64,000 nt of DNA, taken from NCBI RefSeq assembly GCF_027579695.1, contig NC_083589.1:38596835-38660834 (forward strand), read 5' to 3'. This DNA comes from Neoarius graeffei (taxonomy: Eukaryota > Chordata > Actinopteri > Siluriformes > Ariidae). The notes under the pieces are model-generated. The model was not told where the DNA came from, ran no database searches, and saw only the letters and a program-made list of their open reading frames with translations. Position 1 is the stretch's first letter, and each line of letters begins with the position of its first letter. Made by a program: the position numbers and the translations under genes. Of this stretch, positions 12,053 to 23,990 are shown in pieces.

Positions 12053-12417
12053 CCATCCAGCCATCATCTATAGCCGCTTATCCTGTTCTACAGGGTTGCA
12101 GGCAAGCTGGAGCCTATCCCAGCTGACTATGGGCAAGAGGCGGGGTACACCCTGGACAAGTCGCCAGGTTATCACAGGGCTGACACAGAGACAAACAACC
12201 ATTCACACCTACGGTCAATTTGGAGCCACCAATTAACCTAACCTGCATGCCATTGGACTGTGGGGGAAACCAGAGCACCTGGAGGAAACCCACGCAGACA
12301 CGGGGAGAACATGCAAACTCCACACAGAAAGGCCCTCGCCAGCTGCTGGGCTCGAACCCAGGACCTTCTTGCTGTGAGGCGACAGTGCTAACCACTACAC
12401 CACCATGCCGCCAGTTA
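12053..12417 (-). mobile_element. V-SINE-type SINE in the hAT element
   Basis: Full head, core and tail in reverse orientation, flanked by TTGGGATTT at 12044-12052 and 12418-12426. Confidence 0.88.
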
Positions 12418-12459
12418 TTGGGATTTTTTTTTTAATTAATATGCACAAATATAATTTTG

Positions 12460-12804
12460 GGCAGCACGGTGGTGTAGTGGTTAGCATTGTTGACTCACAG
12501 CAAGAAGGTTCTGGGTTCAAGCCCAGTGGCCAACGAGGGCCTTTCTATGTGGAGTTTGCATGTTCTCCCCGTGTCTGTGTGGGTTTCCGCTGGGTGCTCC
12601 AGTTTCCCCCACAATACAAAGACATGCAGGTTAGGCTAATTGGTGGCTCTGAATTGACCGTAGGTGTGAATGGTTGTGTATCTCTGTGTGTCAGCCCTGT
12701 GATGATCTGGAAACTTGTCGAGGGTGTATTCCGCCTCTCGCCCATAGTCAGTTCCAGCTTGCCCGCGACCCTCCACAGGATAAGTGGTTGCGGATAAATG
12801 ATGG
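12460..12804 (+). mobile_element. V-SINE-type SINE in the hAT element
   Basis: Flanked by ACAAATATAATTTTG (12445-12459) and a copy with one mismatch (12805-12819). More diverged than its neighbours, with a tail that is not (ATGAG)n. Confidence 0.88.
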
Positions 12805-12935
12805 ACAAATATAATTCTGATAACCTCACAACCTCAGAGCAGACAAAGATCTGCACACCCCCTGTGCTCTCTGGTGCCCCCCTGTGGGGAGCACAGACCC
12901 CAGGTTGGGAACCATGGTTATATCTGATCAGTGTA

Positions 12936-13345
12936 TGAGTTACTATATCCTTCCTGGCAGCTTGAATCAGTCTGGCTATTTTCTTCTGACCTCTCTTATC
13001 AACAGTGCATTTCCACCCAGAGAACTGTTGCTCACTCAGTGTTTTGTTGTTGTTGTTCGCACTATTGTGTATAAACTCTGTTGTGTGTGAAAATCCCAGG
13101 AGATCTGCAGTTTCTGAAATACTGAAACCAGCCCCTCTAGTACCAACATCCATGTCACAATCAAAGTCACAGTGGTCACAATTTTTCTTTATTCTGATGT
13201 TTGATGTGAACATTACCCAAAGCATTTAACCTGTATCTGCATGATTTTTGCGTTGTGCTGCTGCCATATGATTGGTTGATTAAACAACCGCATGAATATA
13301 CCAGTGTACAGGTTTTCCTAATGAAGTGGATGGTGAGGGTATATT
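12936..13345 (+). repeat. Interspersed teleost repeat R2, copy 1
   Basis: Shares TGTGTGAAAATCCCAGGAG, TTTCTGAAATACT and CCTAATGAAGTGG-type phrases with copies at 22040-22590 and 49660-50125. Non-coding; superfamily not identified. Confidence 0.7.
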
Positions 13346-14253
13346 ACTATTTTGTTCATACAGTATATGAAAAAGATGACCTATGAAAAGAATGCTAATG
13401 TATGGACATGTTGATGTATTACAAATGAAAAGAAATTTAGCTTTCACTTACTAATATTAGGAATATTTGTGTGTAAGTATTCTCATTTAGCCACACTGCT
13501 GTCATAATACAAAAATTATAAATGCAAGATTGTGTGTGTGTGTGTGTTTTACATATTCATCATTTTCACATTTCAATTAGTTCTGTATTAACTGCATGTA
13601 ATCAGACTTCTGCTGCATGTCGGTTCTACATGCTTTGAAGGAAACAAATGGGTTCATACATGTTTTTACAAGTTGTCAGGGAGATTATTCATGTTTTTAC
13701 ATGTTGCTAGGGAGATGAGCAGATCAACGTCATTTGCTCAAAGCAATAAAATACCATAAAGTTATGGCCTACATTACTAGTTCGGAGCTAACAGGAACTT
13801 CTCTTTTGTCCTGACTGCCACTTAAACATGAGGACTGTCTCTCCACACCTGATATGCAAGTAGAAATTATTTGTCTAGATTTGGATGACATGGTAGCAAC
13901 CAACAATACACACCCACACACACACACACACACACACACTACCAGGGATAGGATGGCATGACCTCATGATAATTTGCATACTACGTAGTATTCATGTTAC
14001 TTGTACAATGGAATTTATTTATGGGCATAATGACGCCAACAAGTGCATCACATTCAAGTGAATCACCTCATAATGTTGAAACTGTGATGAATAAGGTAAT
14101 AGCTACCAACAGAAATTACAGGAATTGAGTAAATTCTGATGTACAGTGATTAACACAATTTTTTTTATTTTTAAAAATTTTGTTTGTGTTTTTAATCACT
14201 CTATAATTTTTACAGAGCCCATTTTTTCTACTTCTGTTTGTGTTTCTAAAATA

Positions 14254-14330
<77 letters not shown>

Positions 14331-14380
14331 TTTATATAGCTTCAGTTACTATTTCTAATAAAGCAATTATTTTAATTATA
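13346..14380. other. AT-rich intergenic stretch with two microsatellites
   Basis: No gene seen. Contains an (AC)n tract at 13908-13939 and an (AT)n tract at 14258-14328, the latter about 35 units. Confidence 0.6.
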
Positions 14381-15952
14381 CAACCACGATTCCAAAAAAG
14401 TTGGGACAAAGTATAAATTGTAAATAAAAACGGAATGCAATAATTTACAAATCTCAAAAACTGATATTGTATTCACAAAAGAACATAGACAACATATCAA
14501 ATGTCGAAAGTGAGACATTTTGAAATTTCATGCCAAATATTGGCTCATTTGAAATTTCATGACAGCAACACATCTCAAAAAAGTTGGGACAGGGGCAATA
14601 AGAGGCTGGAAAAGTTAAAGGTACAAAAAAGGAACAGCTGGAGGACCAAATTGCAACTCATTAGGTCAACTGGCAATAGGTCATTAACATGACTGGGTAT
14701 AAAAAGAGCATCTTGGAGGGGCAGCGAAGTAAAGATGGGAAGAGGATCACCAATCCCCCTAATTCTGCGCCAACAAATAGTGGAGCAATATCAGAAAGGA
14801 GTTTGAACATACTATCATCATCTACAGTGCATAATATCATCAAAAGATTCAGAGAATCTGGAAGAATCTCTGTGCGTAAGGGTCAAGGCCAGAAAACCAT
14901 ACTGGGTGCCCGTGATCTTCGGGCCCTTAGACGGCACTGCATCACATACAGGCATGCTTCTGTATTGGAAATCACAAAATGGGCTCAGGAATATTTCCAG
15001 AGAACATTATCTGTGAACACAATTCACCGTGCCATCCGCCGTTGCCAGCTAAAACTCTATAGTTCAAAGAAGAAGCCGTATCTAAACATGATCCAGAAGC
15101 GCAGACGTCTTCTCTGGGCCAAGGCTCATTTAAAATGGACTGTGGCAAAGTGGAAAACTGTTCTGTGGTCAGACGAATCAAAATGTGAAGTTCTTTATGG
15201 AAATCAGGGACACCGTGTCATTCGGACTAAAGAGGAGAAGGCCGACCCGAGTTGTTATCAGCGCTCAGTTCAGAAGCCTGCATCTCTGATGGTATGGGGT
15301 TGCATTAGTGCGTGTGGCATGGGCAGCTTACACATCTGGAAAGACACCATCAATGCTGAAAGGTATATCCAGGTTCTAGAGCAACATATGCTCCCATCCA
15401 GACGACGTCTCTTTCAGGGAAGACCTTGCATTTTCCAACATGACAATGCCAAACCACATACTGCATCAATTACAGCATCATGGCTGCGTAGAAGAAGGGT
15501 CCGGGTACTGAACTAGCCAGCCTGCAGTCCAGATCTTTCACCCACAGAAAACATTTGGCGCATCATAAAACGGAAGATACGACAAAAAAGACCTAAGACA
15601 GTTGAGCAACTAGAATCCTACATTAGACAAGAATGGGTTAACATTCCTATCCCTAAACTTGAGCAACTTGTCTCCTCAGTCCCCAGACGTTTACAGACTG
15701 TTGTAAAGAGAAAAGGGGATGTCTCTCAGTGGTAAACATGGCCTTGTCCCAACTTTTTTGAGATGTGTTGTCATGAAATTTAAAATCACTTAATTTTTCT
15801 CTTTAAATGATACATTTTCTCAGTTTAAACATTTGATATGTCATCTATGTTCTATTCTGAATAAAATATGGAATTTTGAAACTTCCACATCATTGCATTC
15901 CGTTTTTATTTACAATTTGTACTTTGTCCCAACTTTTTTGGAATCAGGGTTG
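14381..15952 (+). mobile_element. Tc1-like element, subfamily B copy 1
   Basis: Ends CAACCACGATTCCAAAAAAG and the inverted form, bounded by TA at 14379-14380 and 15953-15954. About 1.57 kb, uninterrupted by other elements. Confidence 0.9.
14689..15735 (+). pseudogene. Tc1 transposase, subfamily B copy 1, inactivated
   Basis: The reading frame is mostly preserved and shows the DDE landmarks [16 protein letters not shown] and, after a stop, [10 protein letters not shown]. Compared with the copies at 28537 and 50142 it has lost about 8 bp near 14725 and about 25 bp near 14800, within the DNA-binding region. A TGG-to-TAG stop lies at about 15515. Confidence 0.88.
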
Positions 15953-16755
15953 TATGATGAGTATATTTTTAAGTATTTAAAGTACTGGACTGTTCAAAAT
16001 GCTTATGGAAATTGTGAAATGTAAGTCGGAATGTAAATACTATGCCAAGCATCAGGGAGGTGTCTGAGGGAGGGGGACTTGTGGTGGCACAAGACATCAC
16101 ATAAACTGGTTTGGCCGTCTTTGAAAAATGACAGCTGATATAACTGAGATGGGCTCACCCAGTGAAAGTCGAAAGAGGATTGTTGATTACTCTGTCACTG
16201 ACACGTGAGTGGAGCAGTACCCAAAATAGAACAAAACATTCTTTGTCTTAGTCTGGAATTTCAGATAGCATGAGACATGAGGACATCCCATTCAGGGTGT
16301 ATTCCAACAGGGCACCAAATGTAAAAGGTTTAACAATCTGATTTTTTTTTTTTTTTTAGATTTAAATAAATCTAATATGATTAATCTAAAATAAGGTTAG
16401 GTCAGGTTTCAGTGCAATGTTTTGCTATAGACACTATTTAAAAAATATCACACCTTTCAAATAATGCAAATACATTTAAATGTTAAATGCAAATATTTAT
16501 TGTAAATGATAAATCTAAATCTAAATGTCTTATAATTTTGCCTTATTGGGAAAACACAGAACTTACAGGGTTGCCATGGCCATGGTTTTTAATCTCCCTT
16601 TCACATACAAAACCCATTAATGTATCAGAAAAAACAACATGGGACAGATAACAAATTTTCATTTCCACTCAGTCTTCCATAAAGGTAAATTAACAGGTGT
16701 CGTGTATTCCCATTTGCCCATATTTAATGGGATGCAAGACCAGATATTACATATA
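15953..16755. other. Anonymous AT-rich stretch
   Basis: No coding pattern or recognised repeat. Confidence 0.4.
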
Positions 16756-17169
16756 CAGTGCTCAGCATAAATGAGTACACCCCCTTTGAAAAGTAACATT
16801 TTAAACAATATCTCAATGAACACAAACAATTTCCAAAATGTTGACAAGACAAAGTTTAATATAACATCTGTTTAACTTATAACGTGAAAGTACGGTTAAT
16901 AATATTACTTAGATTACACATTTTTTTCAGTTTTACTCAAATTAGGGTGGTGCAAAAATGAGTACACCCCCACAACAAAAACTACTACATCTAATATTTT
17001 GCATGGCCTCCATGATTTTTAATGACAGCAGCAAGTCTTGTAGGCATGGAATGAACAAGTTGGTGACATTTTGCAGCACCAATCTTTTTCCATTCTTCAA
17101 CAATGACCTCTTTTAGTGACTGGATGCTGGATGGAGAGTGATGCTCAACTTGTCTCTTCAGAATTCCCC

Positions 17170-18549
17170 AAAGAAAATAATTTATTTCCACCACAAAGGT
17201 GAAGGCTACAAGAAGATCAGCAAAGCTTTACTTATCAGTCAGAATACTGTCACAAAAGTGGTACAAAAATTTAAGAAAGATGGAACTGCAACCATCTCAC
17301 AGAGACGTCCAGGTCATCCACGGAAGTTAACACCTCGACAGGAGCGTCTTCTGATGAGAAGGGTTGAAGAAAATCGGCATGCAAGTTCACTGCAGTTATC
17401 TAAAGAAATAGAAAGCCAAACTGGGGTGACTATTTCCCGTGATACAATACGGCATACACTGCAGAGGAATGGCATGCATGGATGCCGTCCACGAAAGAAG
17501 CCTCTCCTAAAGCCCAGGCACAAAAAAGCCCGCCTAGAGTTTGCCAGGGCCCATGCTGACAAAGATGAAGGCTACTGGGACTCTATACTCTGGAGTGATG
17601 AGACCAAGATAAATGTTTTTGGAACTGATGGCTTCAAAACTGTATGGCGTCGCAAAGGTGAAGAATACAAAGAAAAATGCATGGTGCCTACAGTGAAACA
17701 TGGTGGTGGCAGTGTCCTTATGTGGGGCTGCATGAGTGCTGCTGGTGTCGGGGAGCTGCGTTTCATTGATGGCATCATGAATTCATCTCATCTCATCTCA
17801 TTATCTCTAGCCGCTTTATCCTGTCCTATAGGGTCGCAGGCAAGCTGGAGTCTATCCCAGCTGACTACGGGTGAAAGGCGGGGTACACCCTGGACAAGTC
17901 GCCAGGTCATCACAGGGCTGACACATAGACACAGACAACCATTCACACTCACATTCACACCTACGGTCAATTTAGAGTCACCAGTTAACCTAACCTGCAT
18001 GTCTTTGGACTGTGGGGGAAACCGGAGCACCCGGAGGAAACCCACGCAGACATGGGGAGAACATGCAAACTCCGCACAGAAAGGCCCTCGCCAGCCACGG
18101 GGCTCGAACCCGGACCTTCTTGCTGTGAGGCGACAGCGCGAACCACTACACCACTGTGCCTCCCGGCATCATGAATTCACAGATGTATTGCTCTATACTA
18201 AAAGAGAAGATGCTACCATCACTCTGTGCCCTTGGTCGTCGTGCACTTTTCCTACATGATAATGATCCTAAACACACATCTAAGGCCACTGTTGGATTTC
18301 TGAATAAGAACAGGGTGAAAGTGATTCAGTGGCTAAGTACGTCTCCTGATCTGAACCCAGTCGAACACCTATGGGGAATTCTGGAGACAAGTTGAGCATC
18401 ATTCTCCATCCAGCATCCAGTCACTAAAAGAGGTCATTGTTGAAGAATGGAAAAAGATTGATGTTGCAAAATGTTGCTAACTTGTTTATTCCATGCCTAG
18501 AAGACTTGGTGCTGTCATTAAAAATCATGGAGGCCATACAAAGTACTAG
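17170..18549 (+). pseudogene. Tc1 transposase, subfamily C, N-terminally replaced and SINE-split
   Basis: Open from about 17170 to the SINE, with HTH-like GYKKISKALLISQNTVTK, ILWSDETKINVFG and GGGSVLMWGCMSAAGVGE. After the SINE it continues LFLHDNDPKHTSKATVGF and STSPDLNPVEHLWGILE. All three catalytic acidic residues appear present. The normal N-terminus is missing because of the inverted left arm. The right arm has a 2-base loss after GILE that shifts the frame, while the inverted left arm keeps the unshifted version. Confidence 0.85.
17786..18164 (-). mobile_element. V-SINE-type SINE in a Tc1 transposase gene
   Basis: Full length. Perfect 15-bp target duplication GGCATCATGAATTCA at 17771-17785 and 18165-18179. 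Confidence 0.92.
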
Positions 18550-18785
18550 ATGTAGTAGTTTTTGTTGTGGAGTGTACTCATTTTTGCACCACCCTAATTT
18601 GAGTAAAACTGAAAAAAAAATGTGGAATCTAAGTTATATTATTAACCTTATTTTCACGTTATAAGTTAAACAGATGTTATATTAAACTTTGTCTTGTCAA
18701 CATTTTGGAAATTGTTTGTGTTCATTGAGATATTGTTTAAAATGTTACTTTTCAAAGGGGTTGTACTCATTTACACTGAGCACTG

Positions 18786-19377
18786 TACTTCATTCTGATT
18801 TCCAGCCATATCTGGCAATGTTTTCTTTCCTTATTGTTTTGAAATTGCCCTTGGTTGCTTTACAGAGGCAGTATAAGTACTATTTGGATTCAGAATGTTC
18901 TGTGAGTGATAGATAGAGATAAAAAAGGTAGATAAATCTTAATCAGTATACACATTACATGTTTTTGTCAACATTACCATGTCAACATGACAGCATGGAG
19001 TGCTTGAGTCCAGTCAGTGCATTCAGATTTGTAATGGCACTTTTTCTAGCCTATTTAACTGATTATTATAAAAGGACATTAATAGCCCGTGTACATTTAG
19101 TAATTCTATTTTAGTGTCAGAAACAGAAATTAATAGGCCATTTTTATGATCAAAAATTGCAGATACAACATTTAAATGCAAATTGTGTTTCTTTTGCTTC
19201 TTTGTAAGTTAAAAAATTAAATTGTAAATGAAATAAAAAGAAAAGAGCTTGTTTTCTGAGACTTGTAGTTGTCCCTGATGGATAACATGCGTGATTCACT
19301 GAGCAACGTGAGTGAAGCAGATTCTAATGTGATCCAAAATCACATGTAGTAGACCATTTTTGTGTCAGCAGGTAATT
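18786..19377. other. Anonymous non-coding stretch
   Basis: No recognisable gene or element. Confidence 0.4.
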
Positions 19378-20347
19378 AAAGACTACATTTCCCAAGACAC
19401 ATACTCAATGTCAGGTTCACAATCACTGGACTTCTCATCATGCACACCTGTCTCTAATCACACCTGTCAATATACAAATGACTCACAAACACTTACCATA
19501 AAGTAACACTTTTATCAGTGGTGTACTGACTAGCACTGTGACCTCACAGCAAGAAGGTTCCTGGTTCAAGCCCAGTGGCTGACAGGGGCCTTTCTGTATG
19601 GAGTTTGCATGTTCTTCTCGTGTCTGAGTGGGTTTCCTCCGGGTGCTCCAGTTTCCCCCACTGTCCAAAGATATGCAGTTAGGTTAAGTGGCTACTCTAA
19701 ATTGCCCATAGGTATGAATGTGTGTGTGAATGGTTGAGAGGAGAAAACCTCTATAATAATCCAGTAGAAGGCAACAAGAAACTACTTCTGTAATTCTTCC
19801 CTAGAAACTAATGGCTGGAGCTGTCAGAGCGGCTATGTCACTGTAGTGGTGAAACAGAAAGAACACTTTTATCATTGCCTGGCTCACCAAGCCTTTTCTC
19901 TGTTCGAGTTATTCTGGTCTTGACTTCATTTAATATCTGGTTCCACAAGTTCTGTCTTTGCCTCGTGCATGTTGTTTGCTGGTTGCCTGAATCTCTGTCT
20001 GTTTGTTTACCTGGACCTTGCTTCATGTTTTGGATTGTTTGCCTGATATTAATTAACCTCACCTGCTACTCCAACTTTCTCCATCACCTGACAGATTACT
20101 TTGCCAACACATGGATGCAGCAGGTGATCAGGACTGGCAAATGCCATCACAGCCCAAGGCCATCTGGTTGGGGAGCACCAACAGCACCTGGCCATGTTGG
20201 ATAGCAAATTAATGCAGCTCACCAACATGCTCCCAGTGGATTTCACTACATAACAGGCTCCTGCCATTTCAGCTCCTTCCCTCATCACTACAAGTATTCA
20301 GGAGAGCCAGGTCAGTGCAAAGGCTTCATGCTACAGTGCTCCCTCTA
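19378..20347 (+). mobile_element. Ty3/gypsy-like LTR and gag-start remnant
   Basis: LTR-like sequence (GACTACATTTCCCAAGACAC at 19381) leads to an ATG at 20111 (MDAAGDQDW). In another frame EHQQHLAMLDSKLMQ then LTNML follows, resembling the gag start of fish gypsy elements. Interrupted by the SINE at 19518-19861 and ended by a Tc1 insertion at 20348. Frameshifted; assignment moderate. Confidence 0.45.
19518..19861 (+). mobile_element. Chimeric V-SINE-type SINE with an unrelated 3' half
   Basis: The head lacks its first ~10 bp and the core is diverged, but from about 19737 the sequence no longer matches the other SINEs (GTAGAAGGCAACAAGAAACT). A 13-bp target duplication AACACTTTTATCA at 19505-19517 and 19862-19874 brackets both parts, so they inserted as one unit. 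Confidence 0.75.
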
Positions 20348-20482
20348 CAGTGTCTTGCAAAAGTATTCATCCTTGTTGATGTTTGTCTTGTTTAATCGCA
20401 TTACAAGCTGGAATTAAAATGGATTTTTGGAAGGTTAGCACCATTTGATTTACACAACATGCCTACCACTTTAAAGGTGCAT

Positions 20483-20780
20483 TGTAGCAGCCCCTGTAGG
20501 TGGGTGGAGCACAGAAGGACGGCAGGACAGAACTGTTTTAACAAAACTCTCTTTTATTTGTACTTTTCAGCTGCAAACACACACTCAGACACACACACAC
20601 ACACATCAGCCGTCTGGTTGTGGAGAGAGTCCCTCTGCTCTCACTCTCTCTCCTTAAGAAGGGCGCGGTCACTGGGAAGACACACAAACACATCAATTAA
20701 CAACAGGTGTAGTGATTCTGCCACTTAACTTCACCGACTCCGCCCTCCTGTCACAGCTAGACCACGCCCCCGCTGCCACA
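20483..20780 (-). mobile_element. Solo LTR of a retrotransposon
   Basis: Begins TGTAGCAGCC, ends GCTGCCACA, and is flanked by a 5-bp duplication TGCAT (20478-20482 and 20781-20785). It interrupts an otherwise collinear Tc1 sequence. An AATAAA on the minus strand (20553-20558) suggests minus orientation. No internal region remains, as after LTR-LTR recombination. Confidence 0.75.
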
Positions 20781-21126
20781 TGCATATTGTTTTTTTTTAT
20801 TGTGACACAAACAATAATTAAGATGAAAAAACAGAAATCTGGAGAATGCATAGGTACCTTTTGTATGAAACCCCTAAATAAGAGCTGGTCCAACCAATTC
20901 ACTTCATAAGTCACATAATTAGTTCATTAAGATCCACCTGTGTGCAGTCAAAGTGTCACATGATCTGTCACATGATGTTTGTATAAATCAACCTGTTCTG
21001 GAAGGACCCCGACTCTGCGACACTACCAAACAAGCAACATGAGAACCAAGGAGCCTCCAAACAGGTCAGAGACAAAGTTGTGGAGAAGTATAGATCAGGG
21101 TTGGGTCATAAAAAAAATCCCAAACT

Positions 21127-21840
21127 TTGAATATCCCAGGGAGCACCATTAAATCCATTATAGCAAAATGGAAAGAATATGGCACCACTACAAACCTGAC
21201 AAGAGAAAGCTGCCCACCAAAACTCACAGACCGGGCAAGGAGGGCATTAATCAGAGATGCAACAAAGACACCAAAGATGACACTGAAGGAGCTGCAAAGA
21301 TCCACAGCGGAGATGGGAGTATCTGTCCATAGGACCACTTTAAGCTGTACACTCCACAGAGCGGGGCTTTATGGAAGAGTGGCCAAAAGAAAGCGGAGAT
21401 GGGAGTAACATGTTTGGAGTTTGCCCAATAGCATGTGGCAGACTCCCCAAACACATGGAAGAAGATTCTCTGGTCAAATGAGACTAAATTTGATCTTTTT
21501 GGCCATCATGGGAAATGCCATGTGTGGCGCAAACCCAACACCCTGAGAACACTATTCCTACAGTGAAGCATGGTGGTGGCAGCATCATGCTGTGGGGATA
21601 TTTTTCATCTGCAGGGACAGGAAAGCTGGTCAGGACTGAAGGAAAGATGGATGACACTAAATACAGGGCAGTTCTGGAGGAAAACCTGTTTGAGTCGGCC
21701 AGAGGTTTGAGACTGGGACGAAGGTTCACGTTCCAGCAGGACAATGACCCTAAACATACTGCTAAAGCTACACTGGAGTGGTTTAAAGGGAAACATTTAA
21801 ATGTCTTGGAATGACCTAATCAAAGCCCAGACCTCAATCC
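21127..21840 (+). pseudogene. Tc1 transposase, broken (subfamily A copy 3)
   Basis: The first frame (21127-21408) has IPGSTIKSIIAKWKEYGTTT. The second (21515-21814) has [13 protein letters not shown] and [12 protein letters not shown] and ends in a stop just before the usual SPDLNPIEN. The part after the third catalytic residue is deleted. Confidence 0.85.
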
Positions 21841-22039
21841 AATTGAGAATCTGTGGCATAACTTAGATTGTTGTACTTTTGCAAGACACTGTAATTCTCC
21901 AACCAAGTCGGGCCATAATGAACCAAGAGATTTTTATGTTGATTCTAATAAATGCTTGTACATTTTATATATAGTGATATGTTTTGACTTTGTTTTCTTG
22001 GTACCGTAGAAACTCCGACTGCTGTACTGGTGATTTTTT

Positions 22040-22590
22040 TTCTTCTTCTAATCTTCAACCGTCCCATTTTCAATGAGCCCATGATGACGTCAGATTCTTG
22101 TTCTTGGCTGACTGTTGTAGCCCTTCCAACTTAAGTTTCAATGTTTTGTGCATACTGAGATTCTTTTCTGCTCACCATGGTTATAAAAATTGATTGAGTT
22201 ATTATATGCTTCCTAGCACCTCAAATCAATCTGGCCATTTTCTTCTGACCTCTCTTATGAACAAGGTGTTTCCACCCACAGGTGTTACACACCCAGTTCT
22301 GTGTAAACTCTAGAGACTACTGTGTGTGAAATTCCCAGAAGTTCAGCAGTTTATGAAATACTCAAACCAGGTCTTATAGTACCAATATCCATGCCACAAT
22401 CAAAGTCAAAGAGCTTGCGTTTTTCTTCATTTTCTTCATTTTGATGTTTGGTGTGAACATTACCTGATGGTCTTGCCCTGTATCTCCATGATTTTTGATT
22501 TTTTTTAATGCTGCTGCCACGTGATTAGCTGATTAGATAACTGCATGAATGTGCAGGTGTACACATGTTCCTAATAAAATGGACTGTGTG
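22040..22590 (+). repeat. Interspersed teleost repeat R2, copy 2
   Basis: The longest left extension of the three copies in the window, same orientation. Contains TTCTTTTCTGCTCACCATGG and ATTTTCTTCTGACCTCTCTT. Confidence 0.7.
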
Positions 22591-23605
22591 CATTTTTTTC
22601 CATGTTTTTGCACTTGCTTGTTACAGCCAGATAAGGGGAGCTAATAAAAGTGCATTGACACACTCCTGCAGTGTAAAATATGCCTTGAGATCTTCCTCTG
22701 TATACAATATGAGCACTGTGTATTGTATTTCTCAGTAAACAGCCATTTCCTGGAAATGGTGTTATTAGGGATAATCATATTTTAATGATATGCAGTGGAT
22801 TTCACAAAAATAAAATATGCAAGCATTGGGCAAAATTAAAAGGCAATGTATGATTTATTGCAGTGTACACAAGCACACCCCATTCAGTCTTTTTCCCAGA
22901 ATGTACACATTTTTTCATTCTAGTAAGAACAGGTTTTTCAGGGAGACTCTTGTGATAGGAATCCAAAAATCATCTGCCTACCACATTAAGAATGTTTTCT
23001 GTTGCAATTCTGTGACGTATTGGTAAAACAAGACAAGAAATAGGACTTGGAAATGTTGTGAAATTGTAGTATGATATATTGTGTGAAATGCTCATATCAC
23101 CAAAATTAAAACAAAACCATGCCACTAATTTAAATCCAGGAAACATCTTGAGATCATGTTCTCACATTCAGTTACATAAGGCATAAATGACAGAAATAAA
23201 AACGAGTTAATTATTTGCATCCAGATATCACCAGGATCAGAATAACACATCTATAATAGTTCAATTAGTAATGGCACTCTTTCAGGTATTATGGGTATTA
23301 AACTTAACACATTTTACCTATGAAAACAGGTGACATATGATGATAATTTATTGGAAATGGATTTTGAAATAACTTTACAACTGTCTGTACTCTATCTGTA
23401 AAAGCTAAATGTTACCATACTATGATGCTGTTTTAAGTACATGGAAGGATGAATACTTTTCCTATACATCTAAATAACCAAGAACCAAAAAAGGAACAAT
23501 GTCCCTACAAACTGCCTTCTTCAAAACACTGGAAAACACTTCTGTTTCAATATTTCTTGCCTTGTTTCAGCTCAACATCTCATAATATCATTTAAAGGTA
23601 CCGTA
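22591..23605. other. Anonymous non-coding stretch
   Basis: AT-rich; nothing recognised. Confidence 0.4.
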
Positions 23606-23990
23606 CAACCTCAAATTAGAAAAAGTTTGGGATGGGATGGAAAATGCAAATAAAGTGATTTCTAAATTTACTTTGACTTGTATTTCATTGCAGACAGTAT
23701 GAAACCAACGCATTTCATGTTTTCTCTGGTCAACTTAATTTAATTTTTTTAATATCTATCCATTCCTGCATTTCAGGACTGCAACACATTCCCAAAAAAA
23801 AGTTGGGATGGGGCGATTTAGGGCTCATAGTGAAGTAAAACAATTAAATAATATTTGAAACAGGTGATGTCAGCAGGTGATTGTAATCACGATTTGGTAC
23901 AAAATCAGTATCCAGGGAAGGCCTAGTCTTTGAGAACCAAAGATGGGCCGAGGATCTTCAGTTTGTCACCAAATGCATGAGAAAATTATT

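Larger units (their letters stand above)
8038..12917 (-). mobile_element. hAT DNA transposon, degraded, with nested insertions
   Basis: The terminal inverted repeats are CAGTGATTCCCAACC on the left and CCATGGTTCCCAACC read inward from the right (12 of 15 match). An 8-bp target duplication, TTATAGCT/TTATATCT, flanks it at 8030-8037 and 12918-12925. Eight-base duplications and CAG-type ends are hAT hallmarks. Inside are a transposase fragment (11270-11819), a (CA)n tract, a Tc1 element and two SINEs. Confidence 0.8.
16756..18785 (+). mobile_element. Tc1-like element, subfamily C, with 414-bp inverted arms
   Basis: Bounded by TA at 16754-16755 and 18786-18787, with ends CAGTGCTCAGCATAAATGAG and a similar inverted form. 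The left 414 bp (16756-17169) are an inverted copy of the right 413 bp (18373-18785), including the 3' end of the transposase gene, so the element is a large fold-back. A SINE at 17786-18164 splits the gene. Confidence 0.85.
20348..21891 (+). mobile_element. Tc1-like element, subfamily A copy 3, with a solo LTR inside
   Basis: Left TIR after TA at 20346-20347; right end CAAGACACTG then TA. The segment just inside the right end is deleted. A 298-bp LTR is inserted at 20483-20780. Confidence 0.88.

Noticed and set aside
14258..14328. Regular repeat spacing as a possible CRISPR-like array
   Set aside because: It is a plain (AT)n tract; no unit-spacer structure exists anywhere in the window and the genome is eukaryotic.
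17786..18164. Apparent proline/arginine-rich proteins (HRQPFT..., GGNRSTRRKP...)
   Set aside because: The same peptide recurs wherever the SINE lies, on either strand; it is SINE sequence read through, not a gene.
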